Notes: generated from the letters alone by a model not told the origin. Numbered from the stretch's first letter, positions 17,517-27,428 are shown. The stretch: DNA of 64,000 nt from Hoeflea sp. (GCF_002733955.1 NZ_NVXQ01000002.1:124001-188000), one strand, 5' to 3'. A program made the numbers and translations.

Positions 17517-18608
17517 ATGCTGGAAGGTCTTCGGGTCATTGAAATTGAAGGACTTGGGCCGGCGCCGTTCGCGTCGATGATGCTGGCCGATCTCGGCGCC
17601 GACGTTATCGTGGTTCACCGCAGGAACGGCGCTCAGGCGCCAGGCATGCCGGAACGATCGCTGCTCGATCGCGGCAAACGCTCGATTGAGCTGGATCTGA
17701 AATCTGCCGTTGACGTCGCCGTGCTGAAAGATCTGGTACGCCGTTCGGAAGCGCTGGTGGAAGGATTTCGGCCCGGCGTGATGGAGCGTCTCGGCCTCGG
17801 GCCGGATGATCTCGGAGTTATCAACCCGGACCTGGTCTATGGCCGCATGACCGGCTGGGGTCAGACCGGACCTCGGGCGCAGACCGCAGGCCATGATCTC
17901 AATTATATCTCGTTGTCGGGCGCTGCCTGGTATGCCAGCAATCAGGGTGAAGCGCCGTTCACGCCGCCCACGCTGGTTGGAGATATCGGCGGCGGCGCGC
18001 TCTACCTGGTGGCAGGTGTTCTGGCCGGTGTCATGGCGGCGCGCGCAGGCCGTGGCGGCACGGTGGTGGACGCGGCCATTGTCGACGGCTCGGCCCATAT
18101 GATGAACCTGCTGATGGCCCTGGCGCAGACCGGCGGGCTCTCGATGACACGCGGCCAGAGCCTGCTTGACGGTCCGCACTGGAGCCGCTGCTACGTCTGC
18201 GCGGATGGTGGTTACATCTCGGTGCAATGCCTTGAACCCAAATTCTATGCCGCGTTTCTGGCAATCCTGGGTTTGGCTGACGATGCTGATTTCAAACCGC
18301 AATTTGATGCCGCCCAATGGCCGCGACAGACTGCGCTACTGGCCGGAATCTTCGCCAGCCAACCGCGGCACCACTGGGAGAAACTGTTTGCCGGGTCCGA
18401 CGCATGCGTAGCCCCTGCCCTTGACCCGCTGCAATCGGCCAGCGATCCCCACATGGCAGCGCGCGGTGTCTGGCTTCAGACCGATGGCGTGCTCCAGGCC
18501 GCACCTGCGCCACGGTTTTCAACCGAACCGGACAACGCCGCAAGCCGCGCTGTCCCGGCGCGTGGCGAGCACTCGCAGTCCATACTCGAATGGCTGGCGA
18601 GCGATTGA
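17517..18608 (+). CDS. CaiB/BaiF CoA-transferase family protein, alpha-methylacyl-CoA racemase-like
   Basis: A 363-aa protein with the class III CoA-transferase/racemase fold. GLGPAPFASMMLADLGADVIVVHR near the N-terminus and GHDLNYISLSGAAW around residue 126 match alpha-methylacyl-CoA racemase, including the conserved His and the following Asp region. Length is the AMACR length, shorter than most true CoA transferases. It probably epimerises 2-methylacyl-CoA esters for beta-oxidation, but a CoA-transferase role is not excluded. The start is the ATG at 17517 with GCGAGG just upstream; the track start at 17475 lacks support. It ends 4 bases from the convergent ybaK-like gene. Confidence 0.85.
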   Translation: MLEGLRVIEIEGLGPAPFASMMLADLGADVIVVHRRNGAQAPGMPERSLLDRGKRSIELDLKSAVDVAVLKDLVRRSEALVEGFRPGVMERLGLGPDDLGVINPDLVYGRMTGWGQTGPRAQTAGHDLNYISLSGAAWYASNQGEAPFTPPTLVGDIGGGALYLVAGVLAGVMAARAGRGGTVVDAAIVDGSAHMMNLLMALAQTGGLSMTRGQSLLDGPHWSRCYVCADGGYISVQCLEPKFYAAFLAILGLADDADFKPQFDAAQWPRQTALLAGIFASQPRHHWEKLFAGSDACVAPALDPLQSASDPHMAARGVWLQTDGVLQAAPAPRFSTEPDNAASRAVPARGEHSQSILEWLASD

Positions 18609-18612
18609 CGGA

Positions 18613-19158
18613 TTAGGGTTCAGAGCAGGGTTCAGAGCCTGTGTTTGCTGCTCGCACATCGATCATGTCAGCCCCGATGGCTGCAGCCAGCGCCTGCGGA
18701 TCGACACTGAAGACGCTGTCGGGGCGGCCAGCGGCGGCCCAGACTTCGCCGTGCTCCAGCAGCGTCCGGTCCATATAGACCGCAATCGGGTTGAGATGCC
18801 CGATCGGGGCCACGCCGCCGATGGCAAAACCGGTCTCGTCGCGGACCCGGCGCACCTCGCAGCGGGTGAATATCAGATCGTAAACATCTGAAATATAATC
18901 CATATCCGCGTTATGCGCGCCTGAGACCAGCATCAGATTGAGCTGCTTGGTGGCGGCGTTTTCGAAGACCAGCGATTTTACGATCTGCCCGACATCACAG
19001 CCGACTGCATCCGCGGCTTCCTGCGCGGTGCGCGTGGACTGAGCCATTTTCAGGATCCGGATCTTCAGCCCTGAGGCCGCTGCGGCCTGCGCCACCCGGG
19101 CCATGCTTGAGCCCGCGGGTATCAGGTCGGGTGTCATTTCCGTGGCGGTTTCGCTCAT
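18613..19158 (-). CDS. YbaK/EbsC-type aminoacyl-tRNA deacylase
   Basis: A 181-aa protein with the YbaK/ProX editing fold: the conserved lysine in VGQIVKSLVFE and the loop FAIGGVAPIGHLNPIAVYMDRTLLEHGEVWAAAGRPDSVF. These proteins hydrolyse mischarged aminoacyl-tRNAs such as Cys- or Ala-tRNAPro, in trans to the synthetase. The exact specificity is not readable. It follows the MBL gene by three bases on the same strand, so it is probably the last gene of the metG-tatD-MBL unit. Confidence 0.87.
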   Translation of the reverse strand: MSETATEMTPDLIPAGSSMARVAQAAAASGLKIRILKMAQSTRTAQEAADAVGCDVGQIVKSLVFENAATKQLNLMLVSGAHNADMDYISDVYDLIFTRCEVRRVRDETGFAIGGVAPIGHLNPIAVYMDRTLLEHGEVWAAAGRPDSVFSVDPQALAAAIGADMIDVRAANTGSEPCSEP

Positions 19159-19161
19159 GGC

Positions 19162-19980
19162 TCAAAGCTCTATGTCTATGGTCAATCCGTCATAGCCCGG
19201 CTCGACACGCTCAGGCGTTTCATTGAGCACGGTCTCGTAGTCGAGCGGCACATGCATGTGGGTCAGAATGGCCCGTTTCGGGTCAAGTTTCTCGATCCAC
19301 CACAAGGCCTGATCAATGGAGAGATGGCTCGGATGCGGCTTGTACTGCAGCGAGTCGATGATCAGCACGTCGAGATCCTGCAGCTTCGCAACCGTCGAGC
19401 GCGGAAAGTCACTGACATCGCAGCAATAGGCGACATCGCCGATACGGAAACCAAGCGAGCGGATCGAGCCGTGCGTCTGATCGAGCGGATGGACCTCGAT
19501 CGTGCCGCCCTCGCCCGTGATGGTGATCGGTTCGTCGAGCGAATTGATCAGCACCGGCGTGGTGATCGGCGGATAGTTGCTGCCGGCCGGCGTTTCCAGG
19601 CAATAGCCGAAACCGGCCCGGATCCGCGCCATGGTTTCGGGATCCGCATGGATCGGAATCTGCCTGCGCTGTGACAGCGCGAACCCACGCAGATCGTCGA
19701 TGCCATGGACATGATCGGCATGGGAATGGGTGTAAAGCACCGCATCGATGCTGCGCACCTCGTTGGCGATCATCTGCTCTCGGAAATCCGGTCCGGTATC
19801 GACCACGATCGTGGTTTCGCCGCCATCGGCGCCGATCTGGCGGATCAGGAAGGCCGCCCGGGTCCGCCGGTTCTTCGGATTCGTAGGATCGCAGGCGCCC
19901 CAGTCACCATTGACCCGTGGCACGCCCGGCGACGAGGCGCAGCCAAGGATCGTGAACTGGCGACGCACCGGCACCGTCAC
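19162..19980 (-). CDS. MBL-fold metal-dependent hydrolase, PhnP-like
   Basis: A 272-aa metallo-beta-lactamase-fold hydrolase with the metal motif HSHADH in VLYTHSHADHVHGIDDLRG, the early aspartate in VVDTGPDFREQM and a later metal ligand region VAYCCDVSDFP. It resembles PhnP-like phosphodiesterases; no phn genes are nearby, so a phosphonate role is unlikely. The start is a GTG at 19980 that overlaps the tatD stop (GTGA). The tatD-MBL pair after metG is a common alphaproteobacterial arrangement. Confidence 0.88.
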   Translation of the reverse strand: MTVPVRRQFTILGCASSPGVPRVNGDWGACDPTNPKNRRTRAAFLIRQIGADGGETTIVVDTGPDFREQMIANEVRSIDAVLYTHSHADHVHGIDDLRGFALSQRRQIPIHADPETMARIRAGFGYCLETPAGSNYPPITTPVLINSLDEPITITGEGGTIEVHPLDQTHGSIRSLGFRIGDVAYCCDVSDFPRSTVAKLQDLDVLIIDSLQYKPHPSHLSIDQALWWIEKLDPKRAILTHMHVPLDYETVLNETPERVEPGYDGLTIDIEL

Positions 19981-20759
19981 AGCTGTTGCATCTTCGAAAA
20001 ACAGCGGAAGGCGTTCTCGGTCGTGATTCGCGCGATCTCCTCGTAGGAGACGCCCTTGACCTCGGCCAAGACTTCCGCCGTGTTGACCACGTAGGACGGC
20101 TCGTTGCGCTTGCCGCGCCAGCGCTTGGGCGCCAGATACGGCGCGTCGGTTTCCACCAGCAGCCGGTCCATCGGAACCGTTTTGGCGATGTCGCGCAGTT
20201 CCGTTGATTTCGGGAAGGTCAGGATGCCCGAAAACGAGACATAGCCGCCCAGCTCCACGCCGGTATCAGCCAGCGCCTGGCCCGACGAAAAGCAGTGCAG
20301 GATGAAGGGGAAGGCCCCCTTCCCTGTCTCCTCGGTCAGGATTTGGGCCATGTCCTCGTCGGCGCTGCGGCTGTGGATGACCAGCGGCAGCCCGGTGCGC
20401 CTTGCTGCCTCGATGTGACGTCTGAGACCGGTCTTCTGGTCTTCGGGCTTTTGCGTGTCGTAGAAATAGTCGAGCCCGGCTTCGCCGATGGCCACGATTT
20501 TCTCATGTGCCTCGGCCAGCGCCACCAGCTCGTCCGCCGTCACATCGAGCTCTTCATCGGCATTGTTGGGATGGGTGCCGACGGAACAGAACACGCTCGG
20601 ATAGCGCTCGGTCAGCGCCAGCAGCCTGTCGAGCTTCCGGACGCGGGTCGAGATCGTCACCATCTGCTTGACGCCGGACGCGTGGGCGCGCTCGACCAGT
20701 TCGTCGCGCTCGGCATCAAAATCGGCAAAATCGAGATGGCAATGGCTGTCGATCAGCAT
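19977..20759 (-). CDS. tatD: TatD-family metal-dependent deoxyribonuclease
   Basis: A 260-aa TatD hydrolase: metal site opening MLIDSHCHLDFADF, then GEAGLDYFYD, LPLVIHSRSADEDM, FILHCFSSG, and LVETDAPYLAPKRWRGKRNEPSYV at the C-terminus. The family has 3'-5' exonuclease or D-aminoacyl-tRNA deacylase-like activity and acts in the cytosol. The ATG at 20759 is preferred over the GTG at 20768 used by the track. It begins 5 bases after the metG stop and is translationally coupled to the MBL gene. Confidence 0.94.
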   Translation of the reverse strand: MLIDSHCHLDFADFDAERDELVERAHASGVKQMVTISTRVRKLDRLLALTERYPSVFCSVGTHPNNADEELDVTADELVALAEAHEKIVAIGEAGLDYFYDTQKPEDQKTGLRRHIEAARRTGLPLVIHSRSADEDMAQILTEETGKGAFPFILHCFSSGQALADTGVELGGYVSFSGILTFPKSTELRDIAKTVPMDRLLVETDAPYLAPKRWRGKRNEPSYVVNTAEVLAEVKGVSYEEIARITTENAFRCFSKMQQL

Positions 20760-20764
20760 GGGCC

Positions 20765-22309
20765 TCACCCCTCTTCGGGCGCGACGTAACGCGGGAAGAT
20801 CGGCGCCGGCTTGTCGATCGGCGTGCCAGCCTGCAACCGGCCGGTTTCGCCCAAGGCCTTGAAATCGCGCTTGTCTTCCGGTGCTGCGACGAGGTCGAGC
20901 AGCTTGCCTGCCGATTCCGGCATGAACGGCAGCAACAGGATCGAGATCTGCCGCACCGTCTCCGCTGTGACATAGAGCACGGTTTCCATCCGCGCCGGAT
21001 CGGTCTTCTTCAGCGCCCAGGGCTCGTTGCTGGCGAAATAACGATCGCCATCGGCCACCACGTCAATGATCGAGGCCAGCGCCTTGTGGATCTGGAAATT
21101 TGCCATGTCAGCGCGCACGCTTTCGATCACCGTATCGATGGTGGTCAGAAGCGCCGTGTCATCCTCGGTCAGTGGACCGCAGGCCGGCATCTTGCCGTCG
21201 CAATTCTTGTTGATCATCGACAGCGACCGGCTGGCGAGATTGCCGATGCCGTTGGCGAGATCGGAATTGATCCGGGTGGCAATGGTTTCAGGGCTGTAGC
21301 TGCCGTCCTGTCCAAACGGCACTTCGCGCATGAAGAAATAGCGCACCTGATCAAGCCCATAGGCTTCGATCAGGGCGAACGGATCGACGACGTTGCCGAT
21401 CGATTTCGACATCTTCTCGCCCTTGACCAGCAGGAAGCCGTGGGCGAACACCTTTTCCGGAAGCGCGAGGCCTGCCGACATCAGGAAAGCCGGCCAGTAG
21501 ACGGCGTGGAAGCGGACGATGTCCTTGCCGATCATGTGGGTTGCGGGCCAGTAGTTCCACCTGTCCGAAGCCTCGTCGGGAAAGCCGGCGGCGGTGATGT
21601 AGTTGGTCAGCGCGTCGACCCAGACATACATTACGTGCTTTTCATTGCCGGGAACCGGCACGCCCCAGTCAAAGGTGGTGCGCGAGATCGACAGGTCCCT
21701 CAGACCGGATTTGACGAAGCTTGCCACCTCGTTGCGCCGTTCGGACGGCGCAACAAAATCCGGATTGTTTTCGTAAAGCTCCAGCAGCTTGTCGCCATAG
21801 GCCGACAGCTTGAAATAATAGCTTTCTTCCTCGACCCATTCGACCGGTGAGCCGAGCGGTTCGCGCCGCACGCCATCTTCGCCGACGGTGGTTTCCGCCT
21901 CATCGAAATAGGCTTCCTGGCGCACCGAATACCAGCCGCCGTAGTTGCCCAGATAGATGTCGCCATTGGCTTCCATCCGCTTCCACAATTCCTGCACCGA
22001 GCGCTTGTGGCGCTCTTCGGTGGTGCGGATGAAGTCATCATTGGAGCAGTTGAGCTGGGATAGCATGTCGCGGAACACGGCCGAGTTCTTGTCGGCGAGC
22101 TCGATCGGCTTGATGCCGTCCTTTTCCGCCGTCTGCTGCATCTTCTGGCCGTGCTCGTCGGTGCCTGACAGGAAGAACACATCCTTGCCGTCAAGCCGCT
22201 GAAATCGGGCCACAACATCCGTCGCGATCGCCGTGTAGGCGTGACCGATATGCGGCACCCCGTTGGGATAGAAAATCGGGGTGGTGATGTAAAAACGCTC
22301 GGTGCTCAT
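20765..22309 (-). CDS. metG: Methionyl-tRNA synthetase
   Basis: A 514-aa class I aminoacyl-tRNA synthetase charging tRNAMet. HIGH is at residues 20-23 ([15 protein letters not shown]), GTDEHGQK follows, and [12 protein letters not shown] is the second signature. The size matches the short MetRS form without the C-terminal dimerisation domain, common in Rhizobiales. The ORF track starts at 22348; the ATG at 22309 ([10 protein letters not shown]) is the conserved start. It follows holB with a hairpin-rich 237-base gap and is immediately upstream of tatD. Confidence 0.97.
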   Translation of the reverse strand: MSTERFYITTPIFYPNGVPHIGHAYTAIATDVVARFQRLDGKDVFFLSGTDEHGQKMQQTAEKDGIKPIELADKNSAVFRDMLSQLNCSNDDFIRTTEERHKRSVQELWKRMEANGDIYLGNYGGWYSVRQEAYFDEAETTVGEDGVRREPLGSPVEWVEEESYYFKLSAYGDKLLELYENNPDFVAPSERRNEVASFVKSGLRDLSISRTTFDWGVPVPGNEKHVMYVWVDALTNYITAAGFPDEASDRWNYWPATHMIGKDIVRFHAVYWPAFLMSAGLALPEKVFAHGFLLVKGEKMSKSIGNVVDPFALIEAYGLDQVRYFFMREVPFGQDGSYSPETIATRINSDLANGIGNLASRSLSMINKNCDGKMPACGPLTEDDTALLTTIDTVIESVRADMANFQIHKALASIIDVVADGDRYFASNEPWALKKTDPARMETVLYVTAETVRQISILLLPFMPESAGKLLDLVAAPEDKRDFKALGETGRLQAGTPIDKPAPIFPRYVAPEEG

Positions 22310-22414
22310 GATTGCCTTCGAATTCCATGTCCGGGTCTGGATCGACAAATGGGTCTATACGCGCTGTGGTCATATGCGATCAAGCCGCAGGATGCCATAG
22401 GATGCCATGCCCTT

Positions 22415-22529
22415 CCGGCGCAAAGCCGGGCGGTGAAACCTGCCGGAGCGCTATCCGTCCAAGCGGACGGGCAAAACTCGCTCTATCTCCTTGATTGAAT
22501 GCATGTCCGTTATCACGCAATTCAATCAA
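22415..22529 (-). other. Hairpin-rich holB-metG intergenic region (possible metG leader)
   Basis: The 237 bases between holB and metG contain no ORF but three inverted repeats. They are TTGATTGAAT/ATTCAATCAA (22491-22500 with 22520-22529, 10 bp perfect), CCGTCC-AAGC-GGACGG (22455-22470), and CCGGC/GCCGG (22415-22419 with 22425-22429). A direct repeat AGGATGCCAT occurs twice nearby. No T-tract follows any of them in the minus direction. It could be a structured metG leader or an mRNA-stability element downstream of holB; no known riboswitch is recognised. Confidence 0.4.
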
Positions 22530-22546
22530 ATCGAGTGCGACAGGGA

Positions 22547-23566
22547 TTATCCGAAGAATATCGAAAACACGTGCAGCACGGTCTGCTTGCGGTCAAGATT
22601 ATAGGCCGCCGCCGTGGCGAAATGCTCGGCCAGTGTGGTCGACATTCGTGCCAGCCGGTCGGCCTCCGCCAGGTCTCCGGCAGCACCCGCCTCCCGTGCC
22701 ATCTGCTGCACGCGGTCGACGGCAAAACCTGTAAAGAAGTCATAGGCCACGTCGCGGTCGCGCGCGGCCAGCGTTTCGGCAAGCTTGTAGATCGGCTCGC
22801 GATTGTTGAGGCTGCCGCGTTCGAGAATATCGACAAAGGCTTCGGCAATCTCGACGCCGCCGTAGTTCCGCAGCAGCAGCGCCCGGGAGACACTGCCCTC
22901 GCTCAGGCGAATGATCGCATCGGTTTCTCCGGGCGCAGCACCCAGATGTCCCAGTGCCCGATCCAGATCGGGCGCCGAGAGCGGATTAAGTTTCAGCGAT
23001 AGGCAGCGAGAGCGAATGGTCGGCAGCAGCCGTCCCGGCGTGTGCGAGAGCACCAGGAACAGCGACCGTTTCGGCGGTTCCTCGAGGATTTTCAGGATGG
23101 CATTGGCCGCATTGCGGTTGAGATCGTCCGCCGGGTCGATGATCGCCACCCGCCAGTTGCCGGTGCCCGAGGTCTGGCCGAAGAACTTGCCCGCCCGCCG
23201 CACTTCGTCGACGGTGATGACAGATTTCGCCTTGCCGGTCTTCTCGTCCACCGGCCGCGCCAGATGCAGCACATTGTGCGAGGCGCCGGAAGAAATCTGG
23301 CGTCCGACGGGGTCGTCGAGATCCGGATCGGCAATGCGCTCCGGCGCCTTGAGCGGATCGGGATGGGTCAGCACATGATGGGCGAAGCGATAGGCCAGCG
23401 TTGCCTTGCCAATTCCTTCCGCACCCTCGATCAGAATGGCGTGGTGCATGCGGCCGGAGCGATAGGCCGTGGCCAGGAACTCCTGCTGCGAATCATGGCC
23501 ATAAAGCACCGTGTTGCGCTCGGGCGGAATCGCGCCCTCGAGCAAGCCTGGCTGCTCTCCGCTCAT
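22547..23566 (-). CDS. holB: DNA polymerase III delta' subunit
   Basis: A 339-aa clamp-loader subunit. The AAA+ Walker A is GAEGIGKA (residues 48-55), preceded by HHAILIEG, and the sensor-1 region appears as [37 protein letters not shown], the hallmark HolB/DnaX sequence. It helps load the sliding clamp during replication. The start ATG overlaps the tmk stop (ATGA). tmk-holB linkage is conserved across many bacteria. Confidence 0.95.
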   Translation of the reverse strand: MSGEQPGLLEGAIPPERNTVLYGHDSQQEFLATAYRSGRMHHAILIEGAEGIGKATLAYRFAHHVLTHPDPLKAPERIADPDLDDPVGRQISSGASHNVLHLARPVDEKTGKAKSVITVDEVRRAGKFFGQTSGTGNWRVAIIDPADDLNRNAANAILKILEEPPKRSLFLVLSHTPGRLLPTIRSRCLSLKLNPLSAPDLDRALGHLGAAPGETDAIIRLSEGSVSRALLLRNYGGVEIAEAFVDILERGSLNNREPIYKLAETLAARDRDVAYDFFTGFAVDRVQQMAREAGAAGDLAEADRLARMSTTLAEHFATAAAYNLDRKQTVLHVFSIFFG

Positions 23567-24243
23567 GCCTTCTGGCCCTTGGCCGGTTCATCTGTCGTAC
23601 CCTCATGCAAGAGGGAATCGACTTCCGCGAGAATTGCCAGCGCCACCAGGTCTTCGGCCTGGGTGGCGTCAATCAGCTTGCAACGCTCGGGTTCGGTGCG
23701 TGTGAGGTCGAGGAAAGCTTCACGCCGCTTCTCATGCGTGGACACTTCTTCTTTTTCGAACCGGTCGGGCGCTGCGTCCTTGCCCTCGCGCGCCTTGGCG
23801 CGTCCCAATCCGACCGATGCAGGCAGATCGAGCACCAGCGTCAGATCCGGGATCATGCCGTTGACGGCAATGCGTTCAAGATTCTGGATGAATTGCGGCT
23901 CCAGATTGCCGGTGATTCCCTGATAGACGCGGCTCGAATCCATGAACCTGTCGCACAGGACGATCGTGCCTTCGGCTACGGCCGGGCGGATGACCTGCTC
24001 GATATGATCGCTGCGCGCCGCCGCAAACAGCATGGCTTCCATGCGCACGCCGAATTCTTCAGCGGCGCCCGACAACAGCACATGCCGCACCGCTTCCGCG
24101 CCGAGCGAGCCGCCGGGTTCGCGCGTGACCAGCACATCGTGTCCGCGGCGCCGGAGCACATCGGCCAGGCGATGGATCTGGGTTGATTTGCCGACCCCTT
24201 CCCCGCCTTCGAAGGTTATGAACAGCCCTGTGCTTTGCGTCAC
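23563..24243 (-). CDS. tmk: Thymidylate kinase
   Basis: A 226-aa dTMP kinase (dTMP to dTDP). The P-loop is [12 protein letters not shown] at residues 11-22, followed by the DR motif [15 protein letters not shown] and the LID region [15 protein letters not shown]. It starts with GTG at 24243; the nearest ATG upstream is out of frame. It overlaps holB by 4 bases and follows the D,D-carboxypeptidase gene by about 125 bases. Confidence 0.95.
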   Translation of the reverse strand: MTQSTGLFITFEGGEGVGKSTQIHRLADVLRRRGHDVLVTREPGGSLGAEAVRHVLLSGAAEEFGVRMEAMLFAAARSDHIEQVIRPAVAEGTIVLCDRFMDSSRVYQGITGNLEPQFIQNLERIAVNGMIPDLTLVLDLPASVGLGRAKAREGKDAAPDRFEKEEVSTHEKRREAFLDLTRTEPERCKLIDATQAEDLVALAILAEVDSLLHEGTTDEPAKGQKA

Positions 24244-24368
24244 GTATCATTTTCCCTGTCGCCGCAGGCTGCAATCGCGCACGGAACATCTTGCTGAGAT
24301 CACCGGGAGTTTCCGGTTCGCCCTTGTCTAAAGCAAATCAAATCAGAAATGAACGCTTGCAGGGGCTG

Positions 24369-25526
24369 TTACAGCCAGAATTGCGCAAGTTCGATCAGTG
24401 CATCAAGCGCCTGCGTGTGCAATGGCCCCTTGTCCACGGCCTCCATCGCATAAAGCGGGGTCTCCTGCGACAGCGTATCGCCGATATAGACCTTGAGAAC
24501 CCCCACCTGCGCGCCTGCCTCGATTGGCGCGCGCAGCGGCCAGCGATAGGTGATTCGCGCCGCCAGCCGGTCCGGGTTGGTGATCGGCAGCAGGATGTCG
24601 ACCGCACCCTTCGCCTTCACAACCGCACTTTCCGCGCCGCCGTAAACGCTGACCTCGCCGATGGTTTCGCCCTCGGCAAACAATGTCTTGCGTTCGAAAG
24701 CGCGGATGCCCCATTCGAGCATCTTGCGCGATTCCTCGGCGCGCTCACGCTCGGTTGCCATGCCGCTCATCGCCAGGAACAGCCGCCGCCCGTCACGCTT
24801 GATTGAGGAGACGATGGCGTAACCTGACTCTTCTGTGAAGCCGGTCTTCAACCCGTCCACGCCGATATCGAGCCCGAGCAGCGGGTTGCGGTTGCGCTGC
24901 CGGATGTTGTTCCAGGTGAATTCCGGCTGCGAGTAGTACTTGTAGAATTCCGGGTAGGTGGACTGGATATGGCGGGCCAGCGTGACCAGGTCCTTCATCG
25001 TCACCTTGGAATCGGGATGCGGCAGTCCGTTGGAATTGCCGAACACCGAGGTGGTAAGACCGATCTCGCGGGCGCGCTCGGTCATCAGCCGGGCGAAATT
25101 GTCTTCCGAGCCGGCCATCCCCTCGGCGATGATGATGCAGCCGTCATTGGCCGACTGCACGATCACGCCCTGGATCAGGTCTTCGAGCCGGATCGAGGAT
25201 TTCAGTTCGGCGAACATCGTCGAGGTGCGTGACATCGCGCCGCCTGTCCGCCACGCGTTTTCAGACACCTGAAACGTATCGTCCAGGGTCAGCCGGCCGC
25301 TGCGGATGGCGTTGAACACCACTTCCATGGTCATCAGCTTGGCCAGGGATGCCGGTGGCACCGGATCATTCTCATTCTTGGCAAACAGCACCGTGCCGGT
25401 ATCGGCATCGATCAGATAGGCCTGCTTTGCACGGGTTTCAAACAGTTGCGCCAGCGCCGGCGAGGCCAAGCCGCCAATCAGCAGCACCAGAACAAAAAAC
25501 AGGCGGGCAAGGACCAACCGGGACAT
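24369..25526 (-). CDS. D-alanyl-D-alanine carboxypeptidase (PBP5/6 type)
   Basis: A 385-aa low-molecular-weight penicillin-binding protein that trims the terminal D-Ala from peptidoglycan stem peptides in the periplasm. It has a Sec signal peptide (cut near SPALA-QLF), the serine-lysine catalytic motif S60-L-A-K63, SAN in VQSANDGCIIIAEG, and KTG in VDGLKTGFTEESGY. The C-terminal part is the PBP5 beta-domain followed by a possible amphipathic anchor. The ATG at 25526 (MSRLVLARLFF) gives a proper signal peptide; the track start 15 bases upstream is less likely. Confidence 0.94.
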   Translation of the reverse strand: MSRLVLARLFFVLVLLIGGLASPALAQLFETRAKQAYLIDADTGTVLFAKNENDPVPPASLAKLMTMEVVFNAIRSGRLTLDDTFQVSENAWRTGGAMSRTSTMFAELKSSIRLEDLIQGVIVQSANDGCIIIAEGMAGSEDNFARLMTERAREIGLTTSVFGNSNGLPHPDSKVTMKDLVTLARHIQSTYPEFYKYYSQPEFTWNNIRQRNRNPLLGLDIGVDGLKTGFTEESGYAIVSSIKRDGRRLFLAMSGMATERERAEESRKMLEWGIRAFERKTLFAEGETIGEVSVYGGAESAVVKAKGAVDILLPITNPDRLAARITYRWPLRAPIEAGAQVGVLKVYIGDTLSQETPLYAMEAVDKGPLHTQALDALIELAQFWL

Positions 25527-25683
25527 GGGGCCATCCATCAACGGAGAAATTCGATATCAAACAAACCTAGCAATCAAGCCGAGTACGATCAATGCCTTGA
25601 GGCAATTGAGCGTCAGGGACAGCCCGCAAGACGCTCGGGTAAAACGGCAGAAATCAACAATGACGACGGGGCAGAAGGAAGGC

Positions 25684-26688
25684 TCAGTCCCTGTCCGACG
25701 GTGCGCCCAGCAAGGTGTCGAAGGGCTGTCTGCCGGTGGTCAGCCGTCCGCCCCAGAACGCCATGCCGACATTTTTCATGCCGGTCTCTGCTTTGGCGGC
25801 GATCGGAAGGCCGAAGGAAGGTCTGTCGGGAAGCACCGGCCCGACATCGGGAAGCGCAAAGCCAAAGGGCAAGTCCAGCGGTGAACCGGCAAATGTATTG
25901 GCGGTGCTGGCCTGAAGCGCGGTCACCGGAGCGGCTCCCAGGGCGGCAGGCGGCGCCATTGAAGCCGGTGTCGAATTGGCCCCGGGAAGCGCCGCATCCA
26001 CCGCATTCATTGCCATCATCACCCCGGTGGCGATTACGCCGCCGGCCGGTTCGCTGGAGCCTCCCGGCCGGTAGCTTGCCATCAGGTAGCGCGTGTCGTC
26101 GCCCTCGACCGGCGCGCGGCCGACATATTGCACGCGGACGGCTGCAACGCCTTCATGCTTCATGTCGAGCAATTCGGCCGCCTTGTTGGACAGGTCGATG
26201 ATGCGGCCATGCGCAAACGGTCCGCGATCATTGACCCGGACAATCACCGTGTTGCCGTTCTTCTTGTTGGTCACGCGGGCGTAGCTCGGCAGCGGGAATG
26301 TCGGGTGGGCGGCGGAAAGATGGAACTGGTCGTAAATCTCGCCATTGGCGGTCAGCCGGCCGTGAAAGTTTGGTCCGTACCACGAAGCCAGCCCGGCCTT
26401 GTCGTAATTGGGTTCTTCCTTGGGCGTGTACCACTTGCCGCGGACCCGGTAGGGCTTGCCAACCACCGATCGGCCGCCGCCCTTCTTGGGCCGCTTGGCC
26501 GTGGTCATCCGCGGGCTCGCGGCGACGCCATATTCGGAGACCGAAAATTTCGATTTGGTGTTGATGTGGGAGGCTGAGGATTTGCCCTTGGGACTGGACG
26601 TGGAACTGCAGCCGGCAAGACCCAGTGCCAGCAGTGCCAAGATTCCCACGCTGGCCGCTGTGCGCAGCCTTGCCCCGGTTCGATACAT
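25684..26688 (-). CDS. rlpA: RlpA-like septal ring lytic transglycosylase lipoprotein
   Basis: A 334-aa lipoprotein. The N-terminus has a hydrophobic core ending in the lipobox LAGC. The double-psi beta-barrel RlpA domain is clear: GLASWYGPNFHGRLTANGEIYDQ, SAAHPTFPLPSYARVTN and VRVNDRGPFAHGRIIDLSNKAAELL. RlpA cleaves naked glycan strands at the septum. No C-terminal SPOR domain is evident; the tail is low-complexity and Ala/Pro-rich. The ATG at 26688 (MYRTGARLRTAA) is the lipoprotein start, not the track start at 26775. It lies upstream of the carboxypeptidase gene on the same strand with a 157-base gap. Confidence 0.92.
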   Translation of the reverse strand: MYRTGARLRTAASVGILALLALGLAGCSSTSSPKGKSSASHINTKSKFSVSEYGVAASPRMTTAKRPKKGGGRSVVGKPYRVRGKWYTPKEEPNYDKAGLASWYGPNFHGRLTANGEIYDQFHLSAAHPTFPLPSYARVTNKKNGNTVIVRVNDRGPFAHGRIIDLSNKAAELLDMKHEGVAAVRVQYVGRAPVEGDDTRYLMASYRPGGSSEPAGGVIATGVMMAMNAVDAALPGANSTPASMAPPAALGAAPVTALQASTANTFAGSPLDLPFGFALPDVGPVLPDRPSFGLPIAAKAETGMKNVGMAFWGGRLTTGRQPFDTLLGAPSDRD

Positions 26689-26891
26689 CTGTCCGTGTCC
26701 CACACCGCTACTCGATACTCTGGCGGTCACCAAAATGGCCTGGCAGCATGTCCCCTGCAAAGCCGTCCCCTTCAATCAATGCGGTTGATGTCCTAATCGA
26801 AGGTTTAAGTCGCCGGGCAAGATGGCGAAATTACGATCATCCGCCCGATGAGCGGCTTATTGCGGCTGGCGTGGTAAATTATCGATGAATG

Positions 26892-27284
26892 TCAGCCCTC
26901 AATTCTGGCCCTTCCGCTGCGGCCATCGTCACGAACCCAGTTGAGCGACTTTTCGCCGGTCTTCCTGATCTGGAAGCAGGTGGTCTTGCCGTCATACCAG
27001 GTCGGCCACTGCTGGCACAGGTTTTCACCCTTCACCCACCAGCGTCCACTTTCCTTGGGCGCAAAGAACTTGCCAAGACCGAGGGCGGTGCCGTCACCGG
27101 TCACAACCCCGGTTCGCTTGTAGTTGAGCGGGAACTCGCCGCCGAACGGCGTTTTCAGATACACCCGCTTGCCGTTGACGAACTGTTTCAGCTCGCCGCC
27201 TGATAGCTGCTCGGCGCTCGCCGTGACAGGGACAAGAGAAAGGGCAAGTGCCGTAAGGATGCCGAACAGGGTTTTCGTGTGCAT
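26892..27284 (-). CDS. Small secreted protein, DUF995-like
   Basis: A 130-aa protein with a clear Sec signal peptide (MHTKTLFGILTALALSLVPVTASAEQ). The mature part begins LSGGELKQFVNGKRVYLKTPFGGEFPLNYKRTGVV and ends with a segment containing ENLCQQWPTWYDGKTTCFQIRKTGE, with two cysteines that could form a disulfide. It resembles the small periplasmic proteins of rhizobia grouped under DUF995; I am not certain of that match. The ATG at 27284 replaces the track start at 27350. The function is unknown. Confidence 0.75.
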   Translation of the reverse strand: MHTKTLFGILTALALSLVPVTASAEQLSGGELKQFVNGKRVYLKTPFGGEFPLNYKRTGVVTGDGTALGLGKFFAPKESGRWWVKGENLCQQWPTWYDGKTTCFQIRKTGEKSLNWVRDDGRSGRARIEG

Positions 27285-27428
27285 TTTGGTTCTCCGCAAC
27301 AAACTGACTTGAACCTGATACGCTTCGTCACGCCGGTTGGTTTCCTCCAAGGGCGAAAAAACTTCGCGATCGAAGAAATCGGATCCTGTAAATGGACCCA
27401 GCCAGGTGGAAAGGAGCCGAGGGACATC

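Noticed and set aside
22310-22546. T-box or SAM riboswitch controlling metG
   Set aside because: No T-box sequence or SAM aptamer core is recognisable; T-boxes are not expected in alphaproteobacteria. Only unassigned hairpins remain.
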